Part shown: piece after piece, positions 1 to 8,782 of the stretch
Layout of the letters: each line of letters starts with the position of its first letter
How positions within the stretch are numbered: position 1 is the first letter of the stretch
Assembly (NCBI GenBank): GCA_023512255.1
Contig: JAILZY010000012.1
Location: 1 to 61,862 of the forward strand
Origin: a bacterium
GTDB lineage: Bacteria; SZUA-182; DTGQ01
Direction of reading: 5' to 3'
DNA length: 61,862 nt
Made by a program: the position numbers and the translations under genes
The notes under the pieces: model-generated
Databases searched by the model: none
What the model saw: the letters and a program-made list of their open reading frames with translations, nothing else
What the model was told of the DNA's origin: nothing

Positions 1-74
1 TTAACTCACACATTTTGTGAAAGTTAACTGATTGATTTTAAAATGCAATCAAGCATTCGCTCTGGCATAAGGTT
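1..74 (-). repeat. Family-4 dispersed repeat, truncated by window edge
   Basis: This segment is the exact reverse complement of 47559-47632 (74 of 74 bases). It contains a near-palindrome around GTTAAC...GTTAAC and a TTCGCTCTGG end motif. It lies just upstream of argD and may extend beyond the window edge. It is probably a non-coding mobile or dispersed element. Confidence 0.85.
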
Positions 75-139
75 TATAGATGACAGGCTACAGAATAACA
101 CAAGAGTGAGAGCGATTTAATTAATAAGGATAAGGATTT

Positions 140-1354
140 ATGTTTGTAAAAGAAAAAGAGGAAATTATTGCCTTAGCTCAGCAATATCTCATCCCCACTT
201 ACAATCGACAAATGGTTGTGTTCGAGCGGGGGCAAGGATGCTGGCTGTGGGATACTGAGGGCAAGAGATATCTTGATTTTGTAAGCGGCCTTGGGGTAAA
301 TAGCCTAGGATACAGCTATCCATCAGTAGTCAAGGCTATTCAGGAGCAGGCTGAGTTGCTGCTCCATGTCTCCAATCTGTTCTATATTGCTCAGCAGGCC
401 AGATTGGCCAAGATGATTGTCCAGCATAGTTTCAGCGGAAAGATGTTTTTCTCTAACAGCGGAGCCGAAGCGAATGAGGCGGCTATCAAGCTGGCTCGGC
501 TCTATGCCAGGAAGGAGAGGGGGATAGAGCGGGGCGAGATTATTACTGCTTATCGCTCCTTTCATGGCCGGACTATGGCTACTCTTAGCGCCACTGGCCA
601 GGAGAAGGTTCAAAAGGGGTTTGAGCCCTTGCTGGCTGGCTTTACCTATGTGCCGTTTAATGATTTAGCCGCGGTGAGGGATGCGCTTTCTGACTCAACC
701 ATTGCCGTCATGATCGAGCCGATCCAGGGAGAAGGCGGTGTTCATGTGGCCGAGGCTGAATATCTCACTGGTCTTAGGGAGCTTTGCTCTCAGCGGGGAA
801 TATTGCTGATCCTGGATGAGGTCCAGACCGGCCTGGGCCGGACTGGGCGTCTGTTTTGCCACCAACATGCCGGGATTGAGCCAGACATCGTAACTATGGC
901 CAAAGCCCTGGGAAGCGGTGTGCCGATCGGGGCAATTTTGGCTAGGGATGAGGTTGCTCGCTCTTTTGTCCCTGGAAGCCATGCCAGCACCTTCGGGGGG
1001 AATCCCCTATCTTGCGCGGCAGGCATAGCCACGGTTTCGGCCATCCTTCAGGATGGAGTTCTGGAAAACTGCCGACAGGCTGGGGAGTATCTCCGTCAAA
1101 GGCTTTTGGACCTACAGCAAAGGTATCCCTTGCTGATCAAACAGGTGCGAGGAAAGGGACTCCTTCTGGGCATTGAGCTTGATCGAGATGGGGGCCCGAT
1201 TGTCCGCCTCTGCCTTGAGGAGGGGTTGATTGTTAATTGTACTATGGGAAATGTGCTTCGCTTTTTGCCTCCTCTCATTATCAGCCAAAAGGAGCTTGAG
1301 GCGGGGCTAGACATCTTGGATAAAGTGTTTTCTCAGGTAGCCAGCCAAGGCTAG
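140..1354 (+). CDS. argD: Acetylornithine aminotransferase
   Basis: This is a fold-type I, class III PLP aminotransferase of 404 residues, the usual length for ArgD. It transfers the amino group of glutamate to N-acetylglutamate semialdehyde in cytoplasmic arginine synthesis. The visible family signatures are the SGAEANEAAIKLAR segment, the LDEVQTGLGRTG motif with the PLP-ring aspartate, and the Schiff-base lysine at about residue 255 in TMAKALGSG. An AAGGA ribosome site stands just before the ATG. It is followed 37 bases later by argF and then argG, so the three form an arginine operon or cluster. The pathway context favours ArgD over GabT or ornithine aminotransferase. Confidence 0.95.
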   Translation: MFVKEKEEIIALAQQYLIPTYNRQMVVFERGQGCWLWDTEGKRYLDFVSGLGVNSLGYSYPSVVKAIQEQAELLLHVSNLFYIAQQARLAKMIVQHSFSGKMFFSNSGAEANEAAIKLARLYARKERGIERGEIITAYRSFHGRTMATLSATGQEKVQKGFEPLLAGFTYVPFNDLAAVRDALSDSTIAVMIEPIQGEGGVHVAEAEYLTGLRELCSQRGILLILDEVQTGLGRTGRLFCHQHAGIEPDIVTMAKALGSGVPIGAILARDEVARSFVPGSHASTFGGNPLSCAAGIATVSAILQDGVLENCRQAGEYLRQRLLDLQQRYPLLIKQVRGKGLLLGIELDRDGGPIVRLCLEEGLIVNCTMGNVLRFLPPLIISQKELEAGLDILDKVFSQVASQG

Positions 1355-1391
1355 CCAATAATAGGGCTAGCCAATTTCAGGGAATCGATTT

Positions 1392-2348
1392 ATGAACAAG
1401 GATCTATTGACTGTAAAAGATTTAACCGCTGAGGATTTTGAGCATCTCATGGCCTTGAGTTTTGATCTTAAGCGAAAGCGCAAGATGGGACAGGATGTGC
1501 ACTTTGCTCCCCTTAAAGGGAAAACTCTGGCTATGATTTTTCAAAAACCTTCTACCCGCACCCGCATCTCGTTTGAGGTGGGCATGGTTCGGCTTGGTGG
1601 ATACGCTCTTTACCTGAATGCCAATGATCTTCAGATCGGCCGGGGAGAGCCGATAGCAGATACGGCCCGCATTCTTTCCGGCTATGTTGATGCTGTCTTG
1701 ATCCGAACCTTTCAGCAGAAGGAGATTGAAGAGCTTGCTCGGCTGGCCACTATTCCGGTCATTAACGGACTAACCGATAAATTCCATCCCTGCCAGATTC
1801 TTAGTGATCTGTTTACCATAAGAGAAAAAATCGGCCCCTTGAGCAGCAGTTTAAAGATTGCCTATATCGGGGATGGCAATAATGTCGCTAACTCCTGGCT
1901 CCAGGCGGCCGCTATGCTTAACCTCCATTTGTGGATAGCCTGCCCGTCAGGATATGAGCCAGACCCTGAGGTCATCAGGGAGGCTGAGGTCTCAGAAGGG
2001 ATAGCTCAAGGGCGGATCGTAATTACCCATGATCCGCAAGAGGCGGCTTACCAGGCTGATGTCCTCTACACGGATGTCTGGGTCAGTATGGGGCAAGAGA
2101 GCCAGAAAGAAGAAAGAAGGCAAGCCTTCAGGGGATATCAGATTAATGCGGCCCTGGTGCAGAAAGCCAATAAGGATGCTCTGGTGATGCACTGTCTGCC
2201 TGCCCATCGCGGGGAGGAAATTACCGACGAGGTGCTTGAGGGTAAAAATTCGGTTGTTTTTGACCAGGCAGAAAATCGTCTCTATCTTCAGCAGGCTCTC
2301 CTGTTAAAGCTCCTTGGAGCTCCGTTTTTGGAAGGTGCAAGCAGCTAG
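1392..2348 (+). CDS. argF: Ornithine carbamoyltransferase
   Basis: The 318-residue protein makes citrulline from ornithine and carbamoyl phosphate. The carbamoyl-phosphate loop STRTR is at residues 54-58, HPCQ is at 132-135, and the ornithine-side HCLPAHRG motif is at about 267-274, so both half-sites look intact. The length fits a catabolic or anabolic OTC. The argD and argG neighbours indicate the anabolic role. Its last five codons and stop lie in the first copy of a perfect 18-bp tandem duplication (2331-2366), so the stop codon is repeated immediately downstream. Confidence 0.96.
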   Translation: MNKDLLTVKDLTAEDFEHLMALSFDLKRKRKMGQDVHFAPLKGKTLAMIFQKPSTRTRISFEVGMVRLGGYALYLNANDLQIGRGEPIADTARILSGYVDAVLIRTFQQKEIEELARLATIPVINGLTDKFHPCQILSDLFTIREKIGPLSSSLKIAYIGDGNNVANSWLQAAAMLNLHLWIACPSGYEPDPEVIREAEVSEGIAQGRIVITHDPQEAAYQADVLYTDVWVSMGQESQKEERRQAFRGYQINAALVQKANKDALVMHCLPAHRGEEITDEVLEGKNSVVFDQAENRLYLQQALLLKLLGAPFLEGASS

Positions 2349-2366
2349 GAAGGTGCAAGCAGCTAG
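2331..2366 (+). repeat. Perfect 18-bp tandem duplication over the argF stop
   Basis: The unit GAAGGTGCAAGCAGCTAG occurs twice head to tail (2331-2348 and 2349-2366). The first copy encodes Glu-Gly-Ala-Ser-Ser-stop of ArgF and the second is untranslated. It is one of many short tandem duplications at gene boundaries in this window. Confidence 0.97.
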
Positions 2367-2529
2367 TGAGGACGCAAAGCGGCAGCCGGGAAACAGGAAA
2401 AGGGGTTAGAACAAGATTTTGATATTATTTCAATTTTAATATTATTTTAAATTATTTTAATTTTATATTATCTTAAATAATCTGCCAAAATACAAAAGGA
2501 TAGAAATTTGTTGAGGTTTGAGAAACGCT

Positions 2530-3744
2530 ATGAGCAGCAAAATTGATAAAGTGGTTCTGGCTTACTCGGGTGGATTGGACACTTCGGTGATCATCAGGTG
2601 GCTGATTGATAAATATCAGACCGAAGTCATTGCCCTGGTTGCAGACCTTGGGCAGGAGGAGGATGTTGACAAGATTAGAGAAAAAGGGCTCAAGATTGGA
2701 GCCAGCAAGGTGTATGTGGAGGATGTGCGGGAGGAATTTCTGAGGCGCTACTGTTTCCCTGCTCTTTGGGCCAATGCAGTTTATGAGGGGAAGTATCCCT
2801 TGGCTACGGCCTTAGGCCGTCCCCTGATCGCGGAAAAACTGGTGCAGATTGCCAAAAAGGAGGGAGCCGGAGCCGTTGCTCATGGCTCAACCGGCAAGGG
2901 GAATGATCAGGTGCGGTTTGATGTTTCGATTATGGCTCTAGACGGCAAGCTGCAGATTATTGCTCCGGTGCGGGGCTGGGAGTTTAAATCGCGGGATGAG
3001 GAAATTCAATATGCCAAAGAGCATGGCATTCCGGTCCCGGCTACTAAAGAAAAACCCTACAGTATTGATATGAACCTCTGGGGCGTCAGCATCGAGTGCG
3101 GCGTGCTGGAAGACCCTTGGGTTGAGCCTCCTGAGGATGCCTACCTCATCACCCAATCTGTGTCCAAGGCTCCTTCAAACCCGCGGTATCTGGAGCTGAC
3201 CTTCGAGCAAGGGGTGCCAGTGGCTATTGACGGCCAGCATTATGGACCGGTGGAGCTAGTAAAAACACTCAATAAGATCGGGGGAGAGTATGGCATCGGC
3301 AGATACGACATGGTGGAAAACCGACTGGTAGGCATAAAATCTCGTGAAATCTATGAGGCTCCAGCAGCCACTATCCTTCTGGTCGCCCATAGGGAGCTTG
3401 AGTCTTTAGTCCTTGATCGGGAAACTATGCACTTTAAGGAATTGATCGCTACCAAATATGCGGAAATTGTCTACTATGGTCTGTGGCACTCAGAGCTTCG
3501 GCAGGCACTGGATGCGTTTTCGAAGGTCTTGCAGGAGCGGGTCTGTGGCCAGGTGCGGATGAAGCTACTTCCTGGGCAAGCTGTCTGTGTGGGGAGAAAA
3601 TCTCCCTGCTCCCTCTATAGTGAGGACTTGGCTACTTATACTCAGAAGGACATCTTTGATCACCGGGGCGGCGAGTATTTCTGCAAACTCTGGGGTCTGC
3701 CCCTGAAGCTGGCCGCTCAGGTCAAAACCAAGGTCAAAAGTTGA
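2530..3744 (+). CDS. argG: Argininosuccinate synthase
   Basis: This is the ATP-dependent ligase that joins citrulline and aspartate. The N-terminal PP-loop AYSGGLDTS lies at residues 11-19 of the chosen start, followed by the family segments HGSTGKGNDQVRF and SIECGVLEDPW. Its length of 404 residues is typical. An upstream in-frame TTG at 2518 is possible, but the GAGG-like site at 2513 sits almost on top of it, and the ATG at 2530 gives the usual short ArgG N terminus. The 180-bp gap after argF is very AT-rich, so argG may have its own promoter. No argH follows; the next region is repeat and IS debris. Confidence 0.95.
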   Translation: MSSKIDKVVLAYSGGLDTSVIIRWLIDKYQTEVIALVADLGQEEDVDKIREKGLKIGASKVYVEDVREEFLRRYCFPALWANAVYEGKYPLATALGRPLIAEKLVQIAKKEGAGAVAHGSTGKGNDQVRFDVSIMALDGKLQIIAPVRGWEFKSRDEEIQYAKEHGIPVPATKEKPYSIDMNLWGVSIECGVLEDPWVEPPEDAYLITQSVSKAPSNPRYLELTFEQGVPVAIDGQHYGPVELVKTLNKIGGEYGIGRYDMVENRLVGIKSREIYEAPAATILLVAHRELESLVLDRETMHFKELIATKYAEIVYYGLWHSELRQALDAFSKVLQERVCGQVRMKLLPGQAVCVGRKSPCSLYSEDLATYTQKDIFDHRGGEYFCKLWGLPLKLAAQVKTKVKS

Positions 3745-3906
3745 GGGTAGGCAAGGTCAGAGGAAGGATAGCTTATCAAAGCCCTGCCCTAATCGCCAGC
3801 CAGGATGAAGATTATCGAGACCTATCTCGATCATACCTAACGGCTATAAGACATTGGTTAGGTTTGATTGAAAATTTTATACTTTGCCTTTTCCCGCCAT
3901 ATTCTG

Positions 3907-3941
3907 CAGTAGGGGTGATGCCTACTGCATCACCCCTACTG
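3907..3941 (+). terminator. Strong hairpin after argG
   Basis: A perfect 15-bp stem (3907-3921 with 3927-3941) encloses the loop CTACT. It is the only structured element in the 3745-4026 gap. There is no clear T run, so it could be a terminator or processing hairpin for the arg operon, or a remnant of a repeat. I see no gene in this gap. Confidence 0.55.
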
Positions 3942-4026
3942 GTTGGAAAATAGTCCCTACTTGTTGAGGGCATAGTTAACCATGATTTTAAATCAAACTG
4001 AACCAGTGCCTAATCAGGGTTTATTA

Positions 4027-4880
4027 TCAATAGAGATCGGAATAGATTTTGCGATATGAGGTGAATTTTATTCTTTTATGCCTCGAAAAAATAAGAAAGA
4101 AAGCATAAAAAAATGGCGAAATCACCCCAAGTCGATTACCAGAAACAACCTAGTGTTTTCGATAAACTCATGGAACCGGTTCAATCTTTTATTGAGAAAC
4201 AGAATCAAAAATTAACTCCTCATTATCGGGAAAAGTTTTCCTATCAGGAATTTTTCCGATTGCTTATTTTTTATTTTGTTTCAGATATTCCAAGTATTGC
4301 TCTTTTACTCAATACTTATTTGAAAAAAGACCTTCTGTCCCCAGAGCTCAAACTACCAAAAGTGCCCCGCAGTACCTTCAATGATACCTTTGAGAGATTT
4401 TCGCCCGATCTCCTCAAGGAGGTGTTTATCTATTATCTGCTCACCTGTTTTAAGCGCCGTGAAATGGGCCGAATACAAGGAGAAGTTTCGAGCGGCCAAG
4501 ATGCACCTGTGTTTTGAATTGAATCGGATGATCCCCGTAAACATCATCATAGGCACCGGCAACTCAAATGAGCGGGATGCCTTACGCCAGATGCTTGTTG
4601 CCATAGTAACCTATATTGCAGATCGAGGGTATATGTGCTTTCAACTATTTCATGATATCCTCCAGGCCCAGGCTCACTTTGTTTTTCGGGTCAAATCCAA
4701 TCTCGTCTATACCGTCCAGGAATCCCTATAGGAGTAAAGCTCAAAAAGTACTGGAAAATCGGAATCCACTGGTTAAGCGCATTGCGAAGCATCTTAGATC
4801 ATCCATTCGATAATGTGGCTATTGAAATCTTAGCCACTGGTTAGTATCGATTACGCAAAAATTATTCCGTTTTATATTGA
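4027..4880 (+). mobile_element. Decayed IS4-like insertion sequence
   Basis: An imperfect terminal inverted repeat of about 27 bp is readable. The left end is 4027-4053 and the right end 4854-4880; the inner 16 bp (CGGAATAGATTTTGCG against its partner) match at 14 positions. Between them lie broken transposase reading frames. The span of 854 bp is much shorter than an intact IS4-type element of roughly 1.3 kb or more, so internal sequence has been lost. No target-site duplication was recognised, which fits an old insertion. Confidence 0.75.
4113..4731 (+). pseudogene. IS4-family transposase remnant (frameshifted, deleted)
   Basis: Frame one (4113 to about 4450) encodes an N-terminal IS4-type transposase region ending in LPKVPRSTFNDTFERFSPDLL. 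The reading then shifts to another frame (to 4731) that carries KWAEYKEKFRAAKMHLCF and the downstream YIADRGYMCF segment, both typical of IS4-like DDE transposases. The central catalytic region between these pieces is missing, and weaker homologous sequence continues in a third frame towards 4830. It cannot encode an active transposase. The assignment to IS4/IS1634-like elements rests on these motifs only. Confidence 0.8.
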
Positions 4881-5177
4881 GAAGGTCAAACTTGCCCCTA
4901 GAGTAAGTTTTTTGGGCACTTGGCCGTGAAATTCCAGGGTCGAATATCGTCGGCCAAGAACCACAGCCACCACATCCGCCACCTTCAGAGGAAGCTCCCT
5001 GCCCTCCGGCTCTTCAAACCTAGTGCGCTGACCAAGCTCGCAGATTTCTCCAATGATCACATCCCCCGACTCAGGGCCGCAGCCCCAGTCGTCATCGACT
5101 GCCTGCTGGGATGATGAAAGAGCATAAACCCTGCGGGTAGAAGAAGAGCGAATGCTGATAGGATAGCGCCTTAACAT
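4872..5177 (-). pseudogene. Truncated conserved hypothetical downstream of maf
   Basis: This is a 101-codon frame on the maf strand, starting 37 bases after the maf stop. Its core, GDVIIGEICELGQRTR...ADVVAVVLGRRYS, looks like the N-terminal domain of a longer conserved hypothetical protein. I recall the pattern but cannot name the family. The last five codons and the TAA stop are supplied by the right inverted repeat of the adjacent IS remnant, so the original 3' part has been cut off. No continuation is visible on the far side of the IS (before 4027). It may be a short natural protein, but truncation by the IS is the simpler reading. Confidence 0.6.
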
Positions 5178-5214
5178 AGACTGAAATTCCCGATTATTTT
5201 ACAATTGGTTTTCA

Positions 5215-5916
5215 TTATACGTGATTATCCTTCGATGTCAAGGAAAGAATGCTAGAGAGAGATTTTAGTAGGCAGGAAACCGGCAAACCGACAACATTGG
5301 TATAACATCCTTCCACCCCGATGACAAAGTCCGCTCCCCTGCCCTGGATGCCGTAGGCTCCGGCTTTGTCCATCGGCTCCTGGCTGGCGATATAGCTTTC
5401 GATCTCATCCTCGCTCAGGGTACGGAAAGAAACCCATGATTCCACAGATTCAATAATCCGCTGGCCGCTCGCGGTATTGATAACAGCAAGACCACTGATC
5501 ACCCTGTGCTTGCACCCGCTCAGCCGCTTTAGCATTTTTCTGGCCTCCTGCTCATCCCTTGGCTTGCCCAGAATTTGCCCTTCAAGGACAACGATGGTAT
5601 CGGCTCCTATAACAACGCCGGCTGATAATAGCTGCTGGCTGCCGCTACCCGATGCTCGGATAGCGCCGGATAAGCGGCTGGCTACAGCCTCAGCTTTGAG
5701 CATGGCCCATGCTCTGGCTTTTTCTTCCGGGCTCCCAGGCACATCCTCCTCTTTGGCCTGGCTGGGAATAGTAGTAAATTTCAACCCCAAAAGGCGTAAG
5801 ATCTGTGCCCGCCGAGGGGAGGCAGAAGCCAGGATAAGTGGAAAATCATGACCGAGCTTTTGGTTAATTCGCTCAATCAAACCCTGGTCGTAAGGGGGTA
5901 GTTTAATGATGGTCAT
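5215..5916 (-). CDS. maf: Maf family nucleotide pyrophosphatase
   Basis: The 233-residue protein belongs to the Maf/YhdE house-cleaning family, which hydrolyses non-canonical or dTTP/UTP nucleoside triphosphates. The signatures are SASPRR at residues 31-36, GADTIVVLEGQILGKP with the catalytic aspartate, and AYGIQGRGADFV near the C terminus. It is slightly longer than most Maf proteins because of an insert around SGAIRASGSGSQQL. It is transcribed away from the TPR gene; the intergenic region 5917-6168 is AT-rich and probably holds divergent promoters. The substrate (dTTP/UTP or m7GTP subtype) cannot be decided here. Confidence 0.93.
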   Translation of the reverse strand: MTIIKLPPYDQGLIERINQKLGHDFPLILASASPRRAQILRLLGLKFTTIPSQAKEEDVPGSPEEKARAWAMLKAEAVASRLSGAIRASGSGSQQLLSAGVVIGADTIVVLEGQILGKPRDEQEARKMLKRLSGCKHRVISGLAVINTASGQRIIESVESWVSFRTLSEDEIESYIASQEPMDKAGAYGIQGRGADFVIGVEGCYTNVVGLPVSCLLKSLSSILSLTSKDNHV

Positions 5917-6168
5917 GAGAGCTCAATTTTTCTGCTGTTTTTAACACTATCTTCTTTTTCACAATCTGAACCCGATGAGCGGCTTAGCCGATAAAAATTA
6001 AGAGAGCTGTAAGGGTTGAAAATTAAATTTTTATTGACAATCGTAATTAACTAAATTATTATTTAATATAATCAGGGCTTAATATAATATCAAAAAATAC
6101 CAGACAAATTTATTAGAAATTTATTATTATCTTAACCCCTAACTTACTTATTTTGTAGGAATATAGCC

Positions 6169-7056
6169 ATGATAACCAAAAAGTTTATCGCCTCTGCTTT
6201 TTTTCTGCTCCTGATAACTCTTCCCTCCCCTGGTCTAACCACTGACCAGCTCAGTCATCATGATTCGGCCAGTCAGTATTTTAAGACTGGAATTTCTCTC
6301 TTTGATCAAGGAAATTACGAGCAGGCCCTCTCTGCCTTTCAGAAAGCTACAGAGGAGAATCCAAACTATGCCGAAGCCTACTATAATCTGGCCATTATCT
6401 ATGATCTCCAAGGCAGGTTCTCTGAGGCCATCGAGGCGTATCGGAAAGTTGTCCAGATCGACCCCCAGGTCGGCACTGTGCTCAAAAACCTGGCTCAGGA
6501 CTGCTACCTGACTGGAAGACTTAAGGAAGCTATGGACTACATCAAACTGGCCGAATCCCTGGGCAAGCCCGCTGACAAGGATCTCTACAATAAGATCTGG
6601 GCCGAGTATAAAGGGCTTGCGGCTCGCCCCAAGACGGCTAGAAATAGCAAAACCAGAGGGAGGATGATTGATGAAGGCCGCAAGCTTCCTCCTCCTTCAG
6701 AGGCGCAAGATACCAAAGAACTTGAGAAAATCAATCGACAGATAGAGTCTGCCATTGCCAGCCTGGAGGCAGAGCTAGCCGCACAGCAGCAGCAGAAGGA
6801 GAAAGCAGCCAAGCTAATTGATCTTAGCATCAAATACCGCCAGAGGGGAGAAATTGATAAGTCGATTGATGTTCTGACCAAGGCTCTTTCGCTCAGCGCC
6901 AGCAAGATGCTGATCTATGCCGAGCTTGGGTTGTGTTACTATTTCAAGGATCGAAAAGATCTCTTTGTACAAAATTTCACTCAGGCAAAGAAAAGCGGCT
7001 TTAGGCCATCTAAGTCTCTTAATGATCTATACCTGCAATGCCTGGCCAAGAGGTGA
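6169..7056 (+). CDS. Secreted TPR protein
   Basis: This 295-residue protein opens with a signal peptide (hydrophobic AFFLLLITLPSPGLT). At least two canonical tetratricopeptide repeats follow at about residues 36-105 (SISLFDQGNYEQAL-type helices, then YAEAYYNLAIIYDLQGRF). A charged coiled-coil rich in Glu and Gln spans about 184-225 (ELEKINRQIES...AAQQQQKEK), and a second TPR-like region closes the protein. It is probably periplasmic or membrane-associated and acts in protein-protein contacts. It is monocistronic, with maf divergent and the M23 peptidase convergent. The specific role is unknown. Confidence 0.85.
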   Translation: MITKKFIASAFFLLLITLPSPGLTTDQLSHHDSASQYFKTGISLFDQGNYEQALSAFQKATEENPNYAEAYYNLAIIYDLQGRFSEAIEAYRKVVQIDPQVGTVLKNLAQDCYLTGRLKEAMDYIKLAESLGKPADKDLYNKIWAEYKGLAARPKTARNSKTRGRMIDEGRKLPPPSEAQDTKELEKINRQIESAIASLEAELAAQQQQKEKAAKLIDLSIKYRQRGEIDKSIDVLTKALSLSASKMLIYAELGLCYYFKDRKDLFVQNFTQAKKSGFRPSKSLNDLYLQCLAKR

Positions 7057-7189
7057 TTTTCCCTTGATTTAATTACTAACTATGCTCTGGCACTTTTTTA
7101 TGCTTTTGCACTTTTTCTCTGAACTTTTGATTTTATTAGATTTTCTATTATGAGGTAACTTTCAAGAAAGTTAAGATATTAAGAAAATT

Positions 7190-7310
7190 CGCTCTTATTT
7201 ATTATCTACCATTGAGAGACATAATCCTAATAAGAGCTAAGCCCCTTCGAGGGTTTATGGTTGTTCTGATATAGGGTTTATGGTGTCTGATATATAAGTA
7301 TATAAGAGCG
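7190..7310 (+). mobile_element. MITE family 1, copy 1 (TSD AGAAAATT)
   Basis: This 121-bp non-coding element begins CGCTCTTAT and ends ATAAGAGCG, a perfect 9-bp terminal inverted repeat. It is flanked by the 8-bp direct repeat AGAAAATT (7182-7189 and 7311-7318). Inside are two partly tandem AGGGTTTATGGT units and an internal ATAAGAGC copy of the end sequence. Close relatives lie at 18746-18850 and 61531-61640. Confidence 0.93.
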
Positions 7311-7348
7311 AGAAAATTTATACAAAGGTATAGTTATTTAGAGTGTAG

Positions 7349-8758
7349 TTATTTAGTCAGTGTCTTTTGGTCAGTGGCCAGGACCTTGCAGACCAGTTTT
7401 TCCTTCTGATTATCGTACATAAAATGCAGCAGGTCATAGGCAATCCTGTGAAATGCTCTCTTGCTAGCCAGCTCCAGCTTCTGACCTGTTGGAAAATCGG
7501 CTTTCAGTGGATCGATGCTCTTACCATAATGCTTAACCCGATAGTCAAGGTGGGGCCCGGTTGACAGGCCAGTTGTACCGACATAGCCAATCACCTGCTT
7601 CTGCTTGACCCTGGCGCCGCTCTTAATCCCTTCTCCGAAGCGGGAAAGATGGTTGTAATAGGTCTGGTATCCGTTCATGTGCCGAATGACTACCTGATTT
7701 CCATTTCCCCCTTCATATCGGGCAGAAACAACCACTCCGTCAGCTACTGACCAGACCGGTGTTCCGGCAGGAGTGGCATAATCAATTCCCAGATGAGGTC
7801 TGATACAACCTAGGATCGGATGGAGCCGATGATAGGTGTAGCCAGAGCTGATGTAGTTAAATTGCAGGGGAGCACGCAGGAAGGCTCTTCGCAGAGAAAC
7901 CCCCTTTAAATCATAATAGTCGCTTCTTCCAAACTCATCCTTAAAGAGGATGGCCTGATGGAGACCGCAGGCGCCATTGTATTCGGCCGCTAAAATATCT
8001 CCGTACTGGATAAATTTCCCCTTCAGGAGATACTTTTCAACTACCAGCCTAAACTTATCTCCCTTTTTAAGCTCATTGTGAAAGTCTATCTTCCAGGCAA
8101 ATATGTCTGCAAATTTCATAGCCAGGCTAGCATCTCCACTAACAGCCATGATGGATTTAAAGAGTGAGTCCTCCATTCGGCCTGAGAGAGCGACCCAATA
8201 TTTTTCAAGCTCCACCTTCTTTCTGAAGCTGTCAAACTTTCCATCCATCCCCCGCTCGATAATGTAGGTCTCGATCAGGCCGGTGTGGTATTCAAAACGA
8301 TGGAGGTTTTCTTCTGAATCAAGAGTCAAGGTAAAGGTATCACCCGGCATAACTGTCTCAAAGGGCATGATAGGCTTAAGGTGCTCGATAATGGTATGGA
8401 TGGTGGATTTTTTAATATTTTTATCAAGCAGGGAACTATATAGGGTATCCCCCTTTTCTAAAACACCACCTATCTGACGAAAATTTTTCTTTTCAACCTT
8501 GATTTTTGCTTCTGCGACTTGGGGGCCTATTTTAGAAATAGCAGATGCAGGCAGCACCTTGGGCAAAGAATGGTTAAAGGTAATATCCTCCACCTTGCCT
8601 TCTACTATCGACGTAGAACTCATGGGGATAGAGGAAAACATCATGGTCAGAGAAATAATTGCCAGGATACAAAACGTAAGAAAAAGGAATAATCGCAGGT
8701 TATTTTTCCTGGCCCATCTTCTTTGATCTCTATTTTGGAACGGCTGATACAGTGCCAC
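7349..8758 (-). CDS. M23 family metallopeptidase, membrane anchored
   Basis: The 469-residue protein has one N-terminal membrane anchor (about residues 22-42), a LysM/OapA-like central region and a C-terminal lysostaphin-type peptidase domain. The zinc site is intact: H322 and D326 in HLGIDY, H403 in GPHLDYR, plus H370 in YYNHL. By family knowledge (YebA/MepM-like) it cuts peptidoglycan cross-links in the periplasm. It is first in line after gatB on the same strand; the 24-bp gap suggests co-transcription with gatA-gatB. The MITE between its stop and the TPR gene does not touch the frame. Confidence 0.9.
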   Translation of the reverse strand: MALYQPFQNRDQRRWARKNNLRLFLFLTFCILAIISLTMMFSSIPMSSTSIVEGKVEDITFNHSLPKVLPASAISKIGPQVAEAKIKVEKKNFRQIGGVLEKGDTLYSSLLDKNIKKSTIHTIIEHLKPIMPFETVMPGDTFTLTLDSEENLHRFEYHTGLIETYIIERGMDGKFDSFRKKVELEKYWVALSGRMEDSLFKSIMAVSGDASLAMKFADIFAWKIDFHNELKKGDKFRLVVEKYLLKGKFIQYGDILAAEYNGACGLHQAILFKDEFGRSDYYDLKGVSLRRAFLRAPLQFNYISSGYTYHRLHPILGCIRPHLGIDYATPAGTPVWSVADGVVVSARYEGGNGNQVVIRHMNGYQTYYNHLSRFGEGIKSGARVKQKQVIGYVGTTGLSTGPHLDYRVKHYGKSIDPLKADFPTGQKLELASKRAFHRIAYDLLHFMYDNQKEKLVCKVLATDQKTLTK

Positions 8759-8782
8759 GATCAGATTACAGGTATTGTTAAG

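Noticed and set aside
3741-3953. 70-codon frame after argG
   Set aside because: It contains the 15-bp hairpin and has no recognisable protein features or ribosome site.
7190-7310. CRISPR or attenuator interpretation of the repeated AGGGTTTATGGT blocks
   Set aside because: Inverted ends and 8-bp target duplications at all three copies explain the structure as a mobile element.
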